From: Leptolyngbyaceae cyanobacterium
GTDB taxonomy: Bacteria; Cyanobacteriota; Cyanobacteriia; Cyanobacteriales; Aerosakkonemataceae
Assembly: GCA_036703985.1 (NCBI GenBank)
Contig: DATNQN010000018.1
Coordinates: 1 to 54,103, forward strand
DNA length: 54,103 nt
Direction of reading: 5' to 3'
Shown here: in pieces, positions 27,401 to 34,589 of the stretch
Position numbering within the stretch: position 1 is the stretch's first letter
How the letters are laid out: every line of letters starts with the position of its first letter
Notes under the pieces: model-generated
What the model was told of the DNA's origin: nothing
What the model saw: the letters and a program-made list of their open reading frames with translations, nothing else
Databases searched by the model: none
Translations under genes and position numbers: made by a program

Positions 27401-28306
27401 TCTACCGTAAAGTTTTTCTGGGATGAGGAAGCGGCTTGAAATATCTTTTTGACCTAATGTAAAAGAAAAGATTATGCCATTTTTTTGCCATTGTTCGGCA
27501 CAAATTTCCAGATCGTGTTTGATACCAGAAGCACTTTGATAGCGTTCTTCGGCAGTTTTTGCCATCAATTTTAAAATGATATCGTTGATGGGTTGAGGGG
27601 TGGTTGGATTTAGTACGATCGGCGAAGTAGGATTTTTAGCAATGTGGCAGTGAATTAACTCCATTGCGTCGGCAAATTGAAAAGGAAGTTGCCCGGTTAC
27701 TAGTTCATAAAAAGTAACGCCCAAGGAATAGAAATCGCTGCGATAGTCAATTCCTCGATTCATTCGCCCTGTTTGTTCCGGCGCGATGTAAGCAAGAGTA
27801 CCTTCTAGGAATTTGGGGCTTTGAATTTCTTGAGTTTCTCTAGGTAATAAAGAAGAAATACTGAAATCAATTAACTTAATTTCTTTTGTTTGGGGATGAA
27901 TCAGTAAATTTTGAGGTTTGATATCTTTATGAATAATCGAGTGATGATGAAGTTCTGCTAAAATTTGGACAATTTGTTGAGCGATCGAGAGAAATTCATT
28001 AATAGGTAAAGGTTGATAGTTGGTATATTTGGATAAGGATATACCGCCAAAGTCTTCCATGACGATCGCGAAACCATTACCGCAAGTTTCTAAACTGTAT
28101 GGTTTGATGACGCCAGAAATTTTGAGATTTTTAGCAATGTTGTATTGATGGCGAAACTGGGCTAAATCTCTATAACTGGGAAAGTCACTTTTGGGTAATT
28201 TGATAACAACGGGTTGTCTGTCAGAGTGACGAATAGCGCGATATACTTGAGTGCGTACATCATCATAAAGTTGCTCGGTTGTTTCGTAACCAGTTAGAGT
28301 GAACAT
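21467..28306 (-). CDS. Giant Ser/Thr kinase-AAA-GAF-PAS-histidine kinase-receiver hybrid
   Basis: This 2279-residue protein belongs to the HstK-like dual-kinase type known in cyanobacteria. Order: Ser/Thr kinase (1-270; K36 in VVIKLPK, catalytic D128 and N133 in IHKDIKPQN, DFS 147-149 in place of DFG); AAA ATPase (Walker A GFSGIGKTA ~328-336, Walker B VIFLDDLQWAD ~470); a long helical repeat region (~690-1370); GAF (~1390-1530); coiled coil; two PAS domains (~1575-1810); histidine kinase (H1817 in KMSHELRTPL, then NLLANAIKF, DTGMGM, GTGLGLPIS); receiver (D2116 in WMDMQMPVMDG, KPF later); and a ~60-residue tail. No signal peptide or membrane span, so cytoplasmic. DFS in place of DFG is usual for this subgroup. 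The signal is unknown. Its ATG at 28306 is clear. Confidence 0.93.
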   Translation of the reverse strand: MFTLTGYETTEQLYDDVRTQVYRAIRHSDRQPVVIKLPKSDFPSYRDLAQFRHQYNIAKNLKISGVIKPYSLETCGNGFAIVMEDFGGISLSKYTNYQPLPINEFLSIAQQIVQILAELHHHSIIHKDIKPQNLLIHPQTKEIKLIDFSISSLLPRETQEIQSPKFLEGTLAYIAPEQTGRMNRGIDYRSDFYSLGVTFYELVTGQLPFQFADAMELIHCHIAKNPTSPIVLNPTTPQPINDIILKLMAKTAEERYQSASGIKHDLEICAEQWQKNGIIFSFTLGQKDISSRFLIPEKLYGREKEVKLILETFDRVAKGNSAILLVAGFSGIGKTAVVNEVHKPILRQRGYFIKGKFDQFNRNIPFSAFVQAFRNLMAQLLAESRQELEKWKTKILAVLAENAQIIVEVVPELELIIGSQPPAIELSGNAAQNRFNSIFSKFIRLFATLEHPLVIFLDDLQWADSASLKLIELLANENETRYLLLIGAYRDNEVSAAHPLRLTLKEINPQTITLESLSQTAVNHLIADTLNCPLEVALPLNEWIYKKTKGNPFFTNQFLKYLYQNKFITFNFKSNSWQCDLTQVSSISVTDDVVEFMAAQLQQLPDSTQTVVKLAACIGNTFDLNTLAIACNQSPQEIANCLWTALQEGLILPINDVYKFLATEKQDSYQTYDINIPQTANYKFFHDRVQQAAYSLIPEAQKQSTHLKIGKFLWEKTSESVREEKIFEIVNQLNAGVNLISNASERYELAQLNLIAGCKAKTSTAYGAAVTYLMMGRQLLPQDSWQTKYETTLNLYVEGVEAAYLNLDFPQMDELARVVLQNAKNLLHKVKVYEVQLSACTAQVKPKQAVEMGLEILKFLGVHFPAEPSYADIEQELQETALLFTDKKIADFVNLPEMVEPEKQASLRILSSLVSPAYISAPALLPLIICKMVRLSVDYGNAALSAFGYGLYGLVLSGVVQEIEKGYEFGQLALSILEKFQANYLKTKIFYTVGAHLIHGKHHLKIGLNLLREGYLKGLETGELETGYSAKEISQFSYLMGCELNEIAKEIANYSKALLHIKQEAAFNYNQIVHQVVLNLLGNSENHCRLVGTAYNEEKMLPFHVEAKDRNGLHYFYFHKTIVCYLFGEHRQALENSLQAEQYLDAVTGMINGPIFHFYDSLIRLAIYEEESELERQQHLIKVENNQEKIQKWANSAPMNFLHKFHLVEAERYRIMGENLAAMESYDRAIALAKENEYLNEEALANELAAKFYLAWQKEKIAQTYLVDAYYAYARWGAKGKIEELSKRYPQLLNSITNREKNILKIENTTSISTVTTTNTTFGTSDNFDIATVIKASQALASEIKFSDLLAILIKIVIENAGAQSGVLILKKEEKFFIEATGSIETNRIVVRQSILVDNSEILPLSVINYVGRTQEDIVLVDANKQDKFANEVYFLSHQIKSVLCFPILSQAKLIGILYLENNLIAGAFTQERSQLLKLLCSQAAISLENALLYEAQKEYAQTLEYKVQERTTELTNTLEKLQQEIIERQQAEEALTDSERKYRELVETSQDMIFSTNSDGRYTFVNQAVKQIYGYAPEEMIGRLFTDFEPPEQIIQDRETFQQILAGKSVFQYESVQISKDGKRLNLLFNAIIRRDSEGNILGTTGTASNITERKQAELALQESEERYRRIIETSYEGVWIVDAQEKTTFVNSRMAQMLGYTVEEMLGKHIFDFMDEEGKKIAIAHHERRRQGINENHDFKFICKDGSVVWVIISTTSIFNQTGQYAGSLGMITDISDRKRAEEALRRSEANLKKAKEAADNANRAKSEFLSKMSHELRTPLNAILGFTQVLARDSTTTEKQQEHLGIISRAGEHLLNLINDVLEMSKIEAGKIELHENSFDLYRLLDSLAEMFKLKAESKGLQLIFERNPNVPQHIETDESKLRQVLINLLANAIKFTETGRVNLRVWAIDSNQKLANDSASVTIHFQVEDTGMGMATDELKTVFQPFVQTETGRKSQSGTGLGLPISRQFVQLMRGNMTVSSTFGKGASFTFHIQAKPVPATAVIIQKPTRKVIALEPNQPTYRILAVDDIWESRLLLVNLLSPLGFEVRQAANGREAITIWEEWQPHLIWMDMQMPVMDGYEATKQIKSRDLKKATIIIALTASAFDENRAIIMASGCDDFVSKPFREDILFEKMAEYLGVGYIYEEPSVIETDKSAKTANSNNREFTAEDLALLPLEWNARLYQAASELDEDSIKYLLEEISHSHEDIANYLMDLAKKLRFDKIMNLIQKYVPK

Positions 28307-28342
28307 TTAAGAATCCATTTGAATAACAAAAATGTCAATAAT

Positions 28343-28645
28343 TTAATTTTTTTCAAATAATTCTAACAAGCCTACCGTACCCACGAAAAAAGTATAAGTG
28401 CCATATTTAATGGGCATTTTGTTCTTGGTAGGTGCATAATAACTAGCGATCGATGCCTCTACTAGATGCGCTATTAATGCAAAACGTTCCAGCCAAAATA
28501 CTGGATTCAGGCTACTGGGTAAGTGAGTGTTCGTGATGACTGCCTGAATATTCCATAGTTCCAGTCCGATCGCACTTATTATCAAAACAGTAGATATTAC
28601 TTTGATGAAGGGGAATAAGTTTTTAATTCCCGAACTTAAATTCAA
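28343..28645 (-). CDS. Small membrane protein of unknown function
   Basis: This protein of about 100 residues has three hydrophobic segments and the conserved-looking stretch FWLERFALIAHLVEASIASYYAP, then TYTFFVGTVGLLELFEK. I do not recognise the family; the charged and aromatic residues inside the helices suggest a real membrane protein. There is no ATG: the frame opens at TTG 28690, but AGGAG lies eight bases before the TTG at 28645, so I chose that start. Divergent from the methyltransferase gene, with only 75 bases between them. Confidence 0.6.
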   Translation of the reverse strand: MNLSSGIKNLFPFIKVISTVLIISAIGLELWNIQAVITNTHLPSSLNPVFWLERFALIAHLVEASIASYYAPTKNKMPIKYGTYTFFVGTVGLLELFEKN

Positions 28646-28720
28646 TATCTTAACTCCTGATTTTTTTCCTAATTTTAACTCAACTAACAAATTTTATATG
28701 ATAATTTTAGTTACGACGGT

Positions 28721-29560
28721 ATGGCGATCGTTAAAGTATCAGAAGAGGTGTCTGTGTCTATAGCGTCAATCGATAAGAATCCCTTCGGGCAGTTTTTACT
28801 CAAGTCATTGTTTCAATTTCTGATTGGTGAAGATAAACTGCGTTTTTACGAATCGATCGATTGGCAACAAGAAAGCGATCGCGTTTTACAACCACATCTA
28901 ACTTACCCTCACTATTATATCAGCCAAAATTTTCACGGCATTGAAGGGGGTTACCTAAATCCGATCGCCGCTATCACCTACGATACAGTAACTACGTATG
29001 CTTGTCCACCTAATGAAACTTGGATTCGCCAACAATTAATTAATGCGATTAATTGTCAACCAACTAGCATACTCGATCTTGGTTGCGGTACTGGTTCTAC
29101 TACTTTAATGTTAAAGCAAGCGTTTGAAAAAGCAAATGCGATCGGATTAGATTTATCTCCTTATATGTTGATTGTGGCAGAACGTAAAGCCCAGCAAGCA
29201 GGGTTAGATATCAAGTGGCAACATGGATTAGCAGAAGCAACAGGATTTCCAACAGAATCTTTTGATTTGGTAACAGTTTCTATGTTATTCCATGAAGCAC
29301 CAACCAACATTTCTCAGTTAATATTGCAAGAGTGTTTTCGGTTAATTAAACCGGGTGGGCAATTGATCGTTTTAGATGGTAATCAAAAAAGATTGCGATC
29401 GACGGGATGGTTGATCGCACTTTTCCGAGAACCTTATTCAAAAGTTTATGCAGCGGAGAGTGTGGATGATTGGATGAAAGCGGCTGGCTTTGCAATGGTG
29501 CAAACAAAATATGTTGGTTGGATTAATCAGATAACTAGCGGTATCAAGCCGATTGTTTAG
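28721..29560 (+). CDS. Class I SAM-dependent methyltransferase
   Basis: In this 279-residue protein motif I is ILDLGCGTGSTTLML (117-131), followed by AIGLDLSPYML, DLVTVSMLFHEAP and LIKPGGQLIVLDG, the order of Methyltransf_11/25-type enzymes acting on small molecules. About 110 N-terminal residues precede the SAM fold and may form the substrate lid. It is flanked by divergent and convergent genes, so it is probably monocistronic. No substrate can be assigned. Confidence 0.85.
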   Translation: MAIVKVSEEVSVSIASIDKNPFGQFLLKSLFQFLIGEDKLRFYESIDWQQESDRVLQPHLTYPHYYISQNFHGIEGGYLNPIAAITYDTVTTYACPPNETWIRQQLINAINCQPTSILDLGCGTGSTTLMLKQAFEKANAIGLDLSPYMLIVAERKAQQAGLDIKWQHGLAEATGFPTESFDLVTVSMLFHEAPTNISQLILQECFRLIKPGGQLIVLDGNQKRLRSTGWLIALFREPYSKVYAAESVDDWMKAAGFAMVQTKYVGWINQITSGIKPIV

Positions 29561-29600
29561 GGATAAATCGTTTATATATTTTTGCATTGATAGTGGCTTC

Positions 29601-29633
29601 AGAAACCCGGTTTCTTCAAGAAACCGGGTTTCT
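29601..29633. terminator. AGAAACCCGG inverted repeat between convergent genes
   Basis: A 15-base arm (AGAAACCCGGTTTCT, 29601-29615) is followed by a 3-base loop and its exact complement. Each arm is itself nearly palindromic, so the element can fold in two ways. It lies 40 bases after the methyltransferase stop and 2 bases before the opposing stop codon, a position suited to two-way termination. A degenerate half-copy is at 45853-45873. It is a dispersed cyanobacterial-type repeat. Confidence 0.7.
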
Positions 29634-29635
29634 AT

Positions 29636-30625
29636 TTACCTCTGTACATCTTGAAGAATTGCTCTTTCCTTATCTCGCGATAAAAAATAAGGATATTCTA
29701 GCTGTTCGGCTTTATCCCATTGCCAAATATCGCGAACTGTTTCGGCTAACGGACGAAATCGCAAGCCATTTTCTAGTGCTTTTCGGTTACTTAAACAAGG
29801 GAACGTATTTTGCATTGATGGCGGTAGCCATAAAGGTAATTCTTGCCAATGTTCGATGCCTTTTGCTTCTAAAAATTCTCCGGGAATCCAAGTAAAATTG
29901 GCATTACTATCAGTTACTTTCCGACAAGTTTCTAAGAAATTACCTAAAGTCAATAAATAGTCTGGCCCTACTGCATTATACACTCCTCCTTTCTGATTTA
30001 ATGCCATTTGATAAATCCATTCCACTAAATCTCGTGCGTCTATATATTGAACTGGTAATTCAGGTTTTTCGGGTGCTAAAATTTCGCCGCCTTCAGCTAT
30101 CCTTCTTATCCAATAAGTGAAGCGTCCTATATTGTCATAGGGGCCAACAATTAAGCCGGGTCGCACGATTAAACTGTTCTGATTGTAGGCTTCATTCACT
30201 ACTGATTCTGCCAGTACTTTGTGCATCCCATAAGTATCGGCATTCATCTCATCGGGAAAGGCTTTATCGACAGAATAAACGGATAATGTTTCATCGCCAT
30301 TGGTTTGAAATTCAGGATAAACGCTAATAGTAGAAATGAAAACGTAGAATTTTACTGAATCGTGCAATAGTTCTGCCGTATCTCGCACGAGTTGAGCTAG
30401 ATTGGGAAAATAGCCTGCCGTATCGATCGCAATATCCCACTTTCTTCCTTGCAAAGCCGTCAAGTCACCTTTGATGCGATCGCCTACTAATTTTTCTACA
30501 TCGGGATACAAATTACTATTGGTTTCGCCTCGATTGAATAAAGTTACCCGATCCCCGCGATTTAGCGTAATTTCTACAAAATGTCGGCCTAAAAATTGCG
30601 TACCGCCTAAAATCAGAATATCCAT
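29636..30625 (-). CDS. NAD-dependent epimerase/dehydratase-like protein
   Basis: This 329-residue SDR-type protein starts MDILILGGTQFLGRHFVEI, the dinucleotide-binding motif of the atypical epimerase/CSP41-like group, and continues with NRGETNSNLYPDVEKLVGDR, FISTISVY, TYGMHKVLAE (Tyr and Lys of YxxxK) and IVRPGLIVGPYDN. CSP41-like relatives in plastids bind RNA, but many bacterial ones are uncharacterised reductases or epimerases. The frame is open to an ATG at 30703, inside a C/G-rich repeat. I prefer the ATG at 30625, where the conserved fold begins and AGGG lies eight bases upstream. Confidence 0.82.
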   Translation of the reverse strand: MDILILGGTQFLGRHFVEITLNRGDRVTLFNRGETNSNLYPDVEKLVGDRIKGDLTALQGRKWDIAIDTAGYFPNLAQLVRDTAELLHDSVKFYVFISTISVYPEFQTNGDETLSVYSVDKAFPDEMNADTYGMHKVLAESVVNEAYNQNSLIVRPGLIVGPYDNIGRFTYWIRRIAEGGEILAPEKPELPVQYIDARDLVEWIYQMALNQKGGVYNAVGPDYLLTLGNFLETCRKVTDSNANFTWIPGEFLEAKGIEHWQELPLWLPPSMQNTFPCLSNRKALENGLRFRPLAETVRDIWQWDKAEQLEYPYFLSRDKERAILQDVQR

Positions 30626-30687
30626 TAATTTAACCCTTTTAGCATCATATCTTTTAGGTTTTAAATTAGTAAAACAATCAAATAATT

Positions 30688-30720
30688 CCCCCCACCTCCC
30701 CATCCCCCCATCTCCCCATC
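30688..30720. repeat. C-rich simple repeat (CCCCATC units)
   Basis: Units of CCCCATCT and CCCCACCT stand between the epimerase-like gene and the rhomboid gene. The same unit occurs at 45701-45728 and, on the opposite strand, at 52712-52748. It is a short tandem repeat, not coding, even though a chance ATG inside it extends the neighbouring frame. Confidence 0.65.
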
Positions 30721-30724
30721 TAAT

Positions 30725-31303
30725 TTATCTCGGTCGAGAAAGCAAACGTGCTGCGATCGCACCGCCGATAAATCCAAATAAATGTCCCTGCCAAGATATA
30801 CCCATTTGAGTTGGCAAAACTCCCCAAATCATGCTGCCGTAAGAAAAGCCGACGAATAAGGATAAGAAAATAGATGTAGCGCTGCGTTCAAAGTAGCCCC
30901 GCAGTAGCAGAAAACCTAGATAGCCAAATATGATGCCGCTTGCGCCAATATGCACGGAATTTGGCGAACCAGTTATCCACGTACCCAAACCGCTAACTAA
31001 TGCGGTGATGGCGCTAACAATAAAAAAATCGCTGGTTTCTCGCAACATGATCAACCAGCCAAAAGTAACAAAAGGAATGGTATTTGCGGCTAAGTGAAAG
31101 AAATTCCCGTGTAAAAAAGGCGCAAACAAAATACCCCGCAATCCGATGATGCGATGGGGAATTATGCCGTAATAATTTAGCGATCCTCTTAAGAAGAAAA
31201 TATCGATAATTTCCACAACCCACATAAAAGCGACTATGCCACCTAAGATAATGGCTTGGGTTTTTAGTTCGCTAAAGATAGCTTTGGTGTCTTCTCTACT
31301 CAT
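30725..31303 (-). CDS. Rhomboid family intramembrane serine protease
   Basis: This 192-residue protein has about six hydrophobic segments. The catalytic Ser is S122 in HIGASGIIFGYLG and the catalytic His is H174 in WQGHLFGFIGG, in the following helices, as in GlpG. HGNFFHLAANTIPF (65-78) supplies the conserved H-x3-N of the oxyanion region. It would cleave membrane protein substrates within the plasma or thylakoid membrane. The ATG at 31303 is preceded by GAGGCC. The next gene downstream, the epimerase-like one, is on the same strand 99 bases away. Confidence 0.9.
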   Translation of the reverse strand: MSREDTKAIFSELKTQAIILGGIVAFMWVVEIIDIFFLRGSLNYYGIIPHRIIGLRGILFAPFLHGNFFHLAANTIPFVTFGWLIMLRETSDFFIVSAITALVSGLGTWITGSPNSVHIGASGIIFGYLGFLLLRGYFERSATSIFLSLFVGFSYGSMIWGVLPTQMGISWQGHLFGFIGGAIAARLLSRPR

Positions 31304-31348
31304 TTTTTGGCCTCTAGGTAGTTACTTTTGGATATTTTTAAAGCAATT

Positions 31349-32245
31349 TCAGTTAAACACCATTTGAGGAGTTAAATTCACTCCTGTATCTGATTCATTT
31401 ATCTTACCAATCCCTAAAAAGCATCCGTCCTGGTGATGAACTCGTAATTTTTCCTCTGTGGAAGGAGAAGAAGCGAGAGAAGATAAAGGTATGCGCTGAC
31501 CTTGACACCACTTTAGTGCAAGTTCTGGTGATAAGGTAACGGGGGCTAAATGACTTAAAGCATCTGGGGGAGAAATGGGATTAAATATGAGTTGTTCTAG
31601 CTGTGTTTCCAATTGTTCAAAAGTGAAACTATCTGATAAATCGAACCCGCAGCTAGCGGTGCGAATCAGTTTGGCAAGCGTTCCGCCAGTTCGTAAAGTT
31701 GCGCCTAAATCTCGCGCGATCGCTCTAATATAAGTACCAGGGCCACACGCTATAGATACATCTAATTCCGGAAAATCTCCCGAACGCCAATCTAATATTT
31801 CTATTTGATAAACCTCCACAGGTCTGGCTGAAACTTCAATCTTTTCTCCCGCCCGTGCTAAATCGTACAGACGTTTGCCTTGTACTTGAATTGCACTGTA
31901 ATTAGGCGGTACTTGCTGAATTTTTCCTTCAAATAATTTCAGTGCATTTTTGATTTCCTCAAAATTCAATTCACTAACAGGTTGGGAAGTGATAATTTCT
32001 CCTTCTAAATCATCGGTAGTAGTAGTTACACCTAACCGAATAGTTGCTTGATATGCCTTATCTTCTCTCAGAAATTGCAATAATCTAGTTGCTTTCCCCA
32101 AAGCAATGGGTAAAACACCAGTAGCAGCCGGGTCTAAAGTGCCGCCATGTCCCACCCGTTTCAGGCGCAACAGACGCCTAACTTTCGATACACAATCATG
32201 AGAGGTAATTCCAAATGGTTTATTTAAGTTAAGAAAACCTTGCAC
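31349..32245 (-). CDS. truB: tRNA pseudouridine(55) synthase TruB
   Basis: This 298-residue enzyme isomerises U55 of the T-loop of tRNAs to pseudouridine. It opens [17 protein letters not shown] and has the catalytic Asp D38 in [19 protein letters not shown], followed by [11 protein letters not shown] further on. The C-terminal RNA-binding region is short, as in cyanobacteria. The start is a GTG at 32245 with AGGATTAAGCC before it. Length is normal for the family (~290-310). Confidence 0.95.
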   Translation of the reverse strand: MQGFLNLNKPFGITSHDCVSKVRRLLRLKRVGHGGTLDPAATGVLPIALGKATRLLQFLREDKAYQATIRLGVTTTTDDLEGEIITSQPVSELNFEEIKNALKLFEGKIQQVPPNYSAIQVQGKRLYDLARAGEKIEVSARPVEVYQIEILDWRSGDFPELDVSIACGPGTYIRAIARDLGATLRTGGTLAKLIRTASCGFDLSDSFTFEQLETQLEQLIFNPISPPDALSHLAPVTLSPELALKWCQGQRIPLSSLASSPSTEEKLRVHHQDGCFLGIGKINESDTGVNLTPQMVFN

Positions 32246-32590
32246 GGCTTAATCCTAATCAAGAAGGAGTCAGAGTTCAGGAGTCAGAATTCAGAATTCA
32301 GGAGTCAGAATTTTTTAATTGCTGAACAAGATCATCTGGTTTTCTGAATTTCATTTTAGTATTTTAGCCGATTAGCTAACTTTTGTGAAAATCAGCCTAC
32401 TAACAAGAATATCAAATCAAACATCTGTGTTCATCTGTGTCCATCTGTGTTTCATCTGTGGTAAAGATTTTCTCCAGACAATTTTACAAAATGTTTAATG
32501 TTGGGTTGAGTGATAGCGAAACCCAACTTACAATTCCGAATTCAGAATTCTGACTCCTGAATTCAGAATTCTGACTCCTGACTCCTAAAT
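32246..32590. repeat. Repeat-filled gap with inverted AGAATTC arrays
   Basis: This gap holds no gene. At 32264-32310 lies a run of GGAGTCAGAATTCAG units; at 32537-32586 the same units run in the opposite direction, so the two ends form imperfect inverted repeats about 320 bases apart. Inside are four CATCTGTGT-type units (32421-32463) and a hairpin with arms GTTGGGTT/AACCCAAC (32500-32527). The layout resembles a nested miniature element, but target-site duplications cannot be judged. Confidence 0.65.
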
Positions 32591-34279
32591 TTAACGTCTT
32601 GGAAACACAGTTTGCTGTGATTTAGAACGCTGAGTTGCTGCTCTCAACTGTTCGGGAGAGAGAGACTGAACTAAACTAAGAGGAAGAGTTTTTTGGCTGA
32701 GATATTGCACGTAAGAAGGAGTCAAATAAGCTTTATATTCCGATCGCTCGCCAAGATACGCTCCAAAGAAAGGTATGCTCAAAGCGTCCATATAGCGACG
32801 AGCTAAGGGAAGGTCTGGCCCTAATACTGTTTCTGGAAGTGGCACGCTTGATTCGGTTTCTGCCAAAGTAGAAAAGTGAGTGCCATTTTCCATTAATACC
32901 AAATATTTTTCAGGAGTAGTTAGCCAGGTAAAAGGAAGGAGTTGTTCGGTTAAAGCTGGGGCAACGGTATCGGCGCTACCAGCTATAAACATGACGGGAA
33001 TTTCAACTTGGCTAAGACCTTCTTGACCGAAAACGCTACTAGTAATTGGGTTGATTGCAATAGCCGCTTTGATTCTTTCGTCTCTTAAATTATATTGCGA
33101 TCGCGGTAACAAGAGCACCCGACATTGCAGTAAAAGCGAAGTATTCCAAGAATTTTCGATATTGGCGCAATCTCTTTGTAATTTATCAAAATTCAGGTTA
33201 GCTCCTGCTAGAGCAAGTGCCGTATAACCACCGAAAGATTGACCGATGATTCCCACTTCTTGCAAATTCATTTTGCCTTGAAACAAGGGGTTATTTTGGG
33301 AAAGCAGAGTTAGTTCGTTGAGCAAAAATTTAATATCTAAAGGTCTGTTAATAAACTCTCCCGGTTCTGAAACTTCATTAGCTCTACCACCGAGTAAATC
33401 TTGTAATTGTTGAGCATTGCTACCCGGATGTTCCGGTACGGCAACCGCATAACCATAGGAAGCGAGATGCTCTGCTAAATAAGCAAATGTAGCGCGATCG
33501 GATGCTAAACCGTGAGAAATTACGATTAGTTTAGCTGGTGTTTGTAGTGGTTGGTTTTCCGGTACGATCGGCAAATAAATATCTGCTAAAAACTGTCGAT
33601 TTCGGCTGCGATCGTTTAGCCTAATCGTTTCTTTTCGCCAGCTAAAAGAACCCGGTTGCTGTAAGTTGGGTAATTGCGATAAATTAACCGGAACAGTCGC
33701 GGCGGAAGCAAACTGTTGACTGATAGCATTAACAGCTTTTTCCGTTCGCTCGAATATGGTTGACAACTCATTAGCAATTTGCAGCCCTTTTGCTAAGTCA
33801 ATTCGCACTCCAGGCGTGGGAAATTTCCGCAATACATTGAGCAGAGTTAAACCTTGGGGATCGGCGGCGGCTAAAATTAATGCGGCGCGAATGGCGCGAT
33901 ATCCCGGTTGACGAGAGTCGGTTTTAATAATTTGTCCCAGTCGTTGCAGCAATATTTCTGCCTGCGGGGTATAGAGAAACTGGGAAACTGCTATCGGACT
34001 TACATCCAATCGCTTGAGTAAAATGTTGCGTAGCTGTTCCTGATATTCCGGCTTGGTATATTGAATGTAAGGAGCGATATCATCTTCAATGATGCCTTGG
34101 TTAGCGTAGGATTCTAGGGAATTGACGGAGATCGATCGCTCTAGAATGTCATAAGAAAGATAAATTCTTTCTGCTGCTTGAGCTCGAAGAGTTGGTGCAA
34201 CAGCAGGAAGCAACCAACATCCTAGTAGGATGCCTACCCATTTGAGCGGTTTGGTGGTAAATTTATTCTCTCGATACAT
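32591..34279 (-). CDS. Secreted alpha/beta hydrolase with DUF1400-type N-terminus
   Basis: In this 562-residue protein a signal peptide is clear (hydrophobic 13-31, likely cleavage after AQA near residue 35). Residues ~38-190 are helical and resemble the DUF1400 region found before cyanobacterial hydrolases. From ~225 follows an alpha/beta hydrolase: VISHGLASDRATFAYLAEHLASYG, nucleophile S348 in GIIGQSFGGYTALALAG, PVMFIAGSADTVAP with the acid, and NGTHFS with the His. PAF-acetylhydrolase or lipase-like chemistry in the periplasm is plausible; substrate unknown. ATG at 34279. Confidence 0.88.
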   Translation of the reverse strand: MYRENKFTTKPLKWVGILLGCWLLPAVAPTLRAQAAERIYLSYDILERSISVNSLESYANQGIIEDDIAPYIQYTKPEYQEQLRNILLKRLDVSPIAVSQFLYTPQAEILLQRLGQIIKTDSRQPGYRAIRAALILAAADPQGLTLLNVLRKFPTPGVRIDLAKGLQIANELSTIFERTEKAVNAISQQFASAATVPVNLSQLPNLQQPGSFSWRKETIRLNDRSRNRQFLADIYLPIVPENQPLQTPAKLIVISHGLASDRATFAYLAEHLASYGYAVAVPEHPGSNAQQLQDLLGGRANEVSEPGEFINRPLDIKFLLNELTLLSQNNPLFQGKMNLQEVGIIGQSFGGYTALALAGANLNFDKLQRDCANIENSWNTSLLLQCRVLLLPRSQYNLRDERIKAAIAINPITSSVFGQEGLSQVEIPVMFIAGSADTVAPALTEQLLPFTWLTTPEKYLVLMENGTHFSTLAETESSVPLPETVLGPDLPLARRYMDALSIPFFGAYLGERSEYKAYLTPSYVQYLSQKTLPLSLVQSLSPEQLRAATQRSKSQQTVFPRR

Positions 34280-34589
34280 AGTATTACCAGTGCGTTTGAC
34301 AACAAAATTTCTCGTTATCAGAAGGCGTTTAATTTATCAAACATTAAAAAGAAAACAATCCCCAGTACGCGCAGCGCTAGAAAATAGCTGCGCGTCAGTA
34401 GGTAAGTACTATTGCGTTGCTGTCCTATCTCTATAGTGTCTGATGTTTGCCATAACGTCTACTTTTCAGTAATAGTGCGTAAAGAAAACAGAGTTTAGGC
34501 GGTTTACTGGTTCAATCTAAGGGTGAATACTGACAATTTCGCGATCGATAGTTTTTTTAAACGCCGCGAAAACTCAGTATGGCTGGATA
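34280..34589. other. Non-coding gap with GC-rich hairpin
   Basis: No gene is seen. At 34367-34375 and 34387-34395 lies a perfect 9-base stem, ACGCGCAGC, around an 11-base loop. It is not followed by a T-run. It stands upstream of the hydrolase gene and downstream of the DMT transporter gene, both on the minus strand, so it may end the transporter transcript or sit in the hydrolase leader. Confidence 0.5.

Noticed and set aside
30626-30703. Longer start of the epimerase-like protein
   Set aside because: The first codons are translated from a CCCCATC repeat; the dinucleotide-binding fold starts at 30625.
32246-32590. CRISPR array reading of the repeats
   Set aside because: Units are short, degenerate and adjacent with no equal-length unique spacers; no cas genes nearby.
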